In this document: positions 63,926 to 64,000 of the stretch, one piece after another
Position numbering within the stretch: the first letter of the stretch is position 1
Layout of the letters: each line of letters opens with the position of its first letter
Assembly (NCBI GenBank): GCA_000733355.1
Contig: JNVV01000014.1
Coordinates: 186,001 to 250,000 of the forward strand
Source: Falciphora oryzae
Lineage: Eukaryota > Ascomycota > Sordariomycetes > Magnaporthales > Magnaporthaceae
Reading direction: 5' to 3'
Length of the DNA stretch: 64,000 nt
Position numbers and translations under genes: made by a program
Notes under the pieces: model-generated
Databases searched by the model: none
What the model was told of the DNA's origin: nothing
The model's input: only the letters and a program-made list of their open reading frames with translations

Positions 63926-64000
63926 CTAGCTGGAGGATATGATCTTCTCCATCTCGGCAGCATCCTTCACCGCCGTGGTGAGGTTTTCGTATCCGTCCTT
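63926..64000 (-). CDS. 3' end of a gene running off the window
   Basis: The last 24 codons and TAG of a minus-strand frame, reading KDGYENLTTAVKDAAEMEKI and a short Ile/Ser end. GC-ending codons and the helical, charged look suggest a real C-terminus. Too little is present to name a family. Confidence 0.5.
   Translation of the reverse strand, partial: KDGYENLTTAVKDAAEMEKIISSS

Noticed and set aside
1..64000. CRISPR array, operon, prophage or bacterial insertion sequence
   Set aside because: No regularly spaced repeats or prokaryotic gene organisation; the sequence is fungal throughout.

Overview
The window is nuclear DNA of a filamentous ascomycete (Pezizomycotina). A Sordariomycete such as a Chaetomiaceae or other Sordariales member fits best, judged from gene content and gene style only. 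The evidence is short GT-AG introns (58-219 nt) with CTNAC branch sites, GC-rich third codon positions, and fungal-only families: cellobiose dehydrogenase, AA9 monooxygenase, a PTH11-like receptor and a Zn2Cys6 regulator. Exon joins below were worked out by hand from splice signals, reading phase and family motifs.

Layout. 0.6-3.1 kb: cellobiose dehydrogenase (+). 4.2-5.4 kb: single-pass wall-sensor-like membrane protein (+). 6.5-12.0 kb: ABCC transporter (+). 13.3-17.1 kb: large DUF8004-like protein (-). 17.1-24.4 kb: about 7 kb without a convincing protein gene, but with a tRNA-like gene fused to a near-perfect 21-bp hairpin and a T9 run. 24.5-26.5 kb: a short-chain dehydrogenase (+) and a secreted stand-alone cytochrome domain related to the CDH haem domain (-). 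27.9-28.3 kb: a probable decayed small secreted protein gene. 29.4-30.6 kb: PL1 pectate lyase. 31.0-32.0 kb: two very small zinc-ribbon-like genes, each with its own TATA box. 32.7-33.7 kb: AA9 lytic polysaccharide monooxygenase (-). 38.0-38.5 kb: small secreted protein (-). 40.8-42.3 kb: flavocytochrome b2-like protein. 43.6-45.4 kb: Dal5-type MFS permease. 46.6-48.7 kb: Zn2Cys6 regulator. 49.2-51.3 kb: CTP synthase (-). 52.7-53.7 kb: basic disordered hypothetical protein. 55.2-56.1 kb: a second LPMO-like secreted protein. 57.5-57.8 kb: solo LTR with a 5-bp target duplication. 59.6-60.9 kb: PTH11-like receptor interrupted by an in-frame TGA (-). 62.0-63.2 kb: SDR (-). 63.9 kb to the edge: 3' end of another gene (-).

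Functionally the window is rich in secreted plant-wall enzymes. CDH, the free cytochrome, AA9 and the second LPMO would form an extracellular electron-transfer set, with the pectate lyase as a non-redox partner. They are scattered rather than packed as a cluster. The most unusual signals are the tRNA-hairpin unit at 22.2-22.35 kb and the paired zinc-ribbon microgenes at 31-32 kb, the first of which has an in-frame TAG followed by a coding-like extension.
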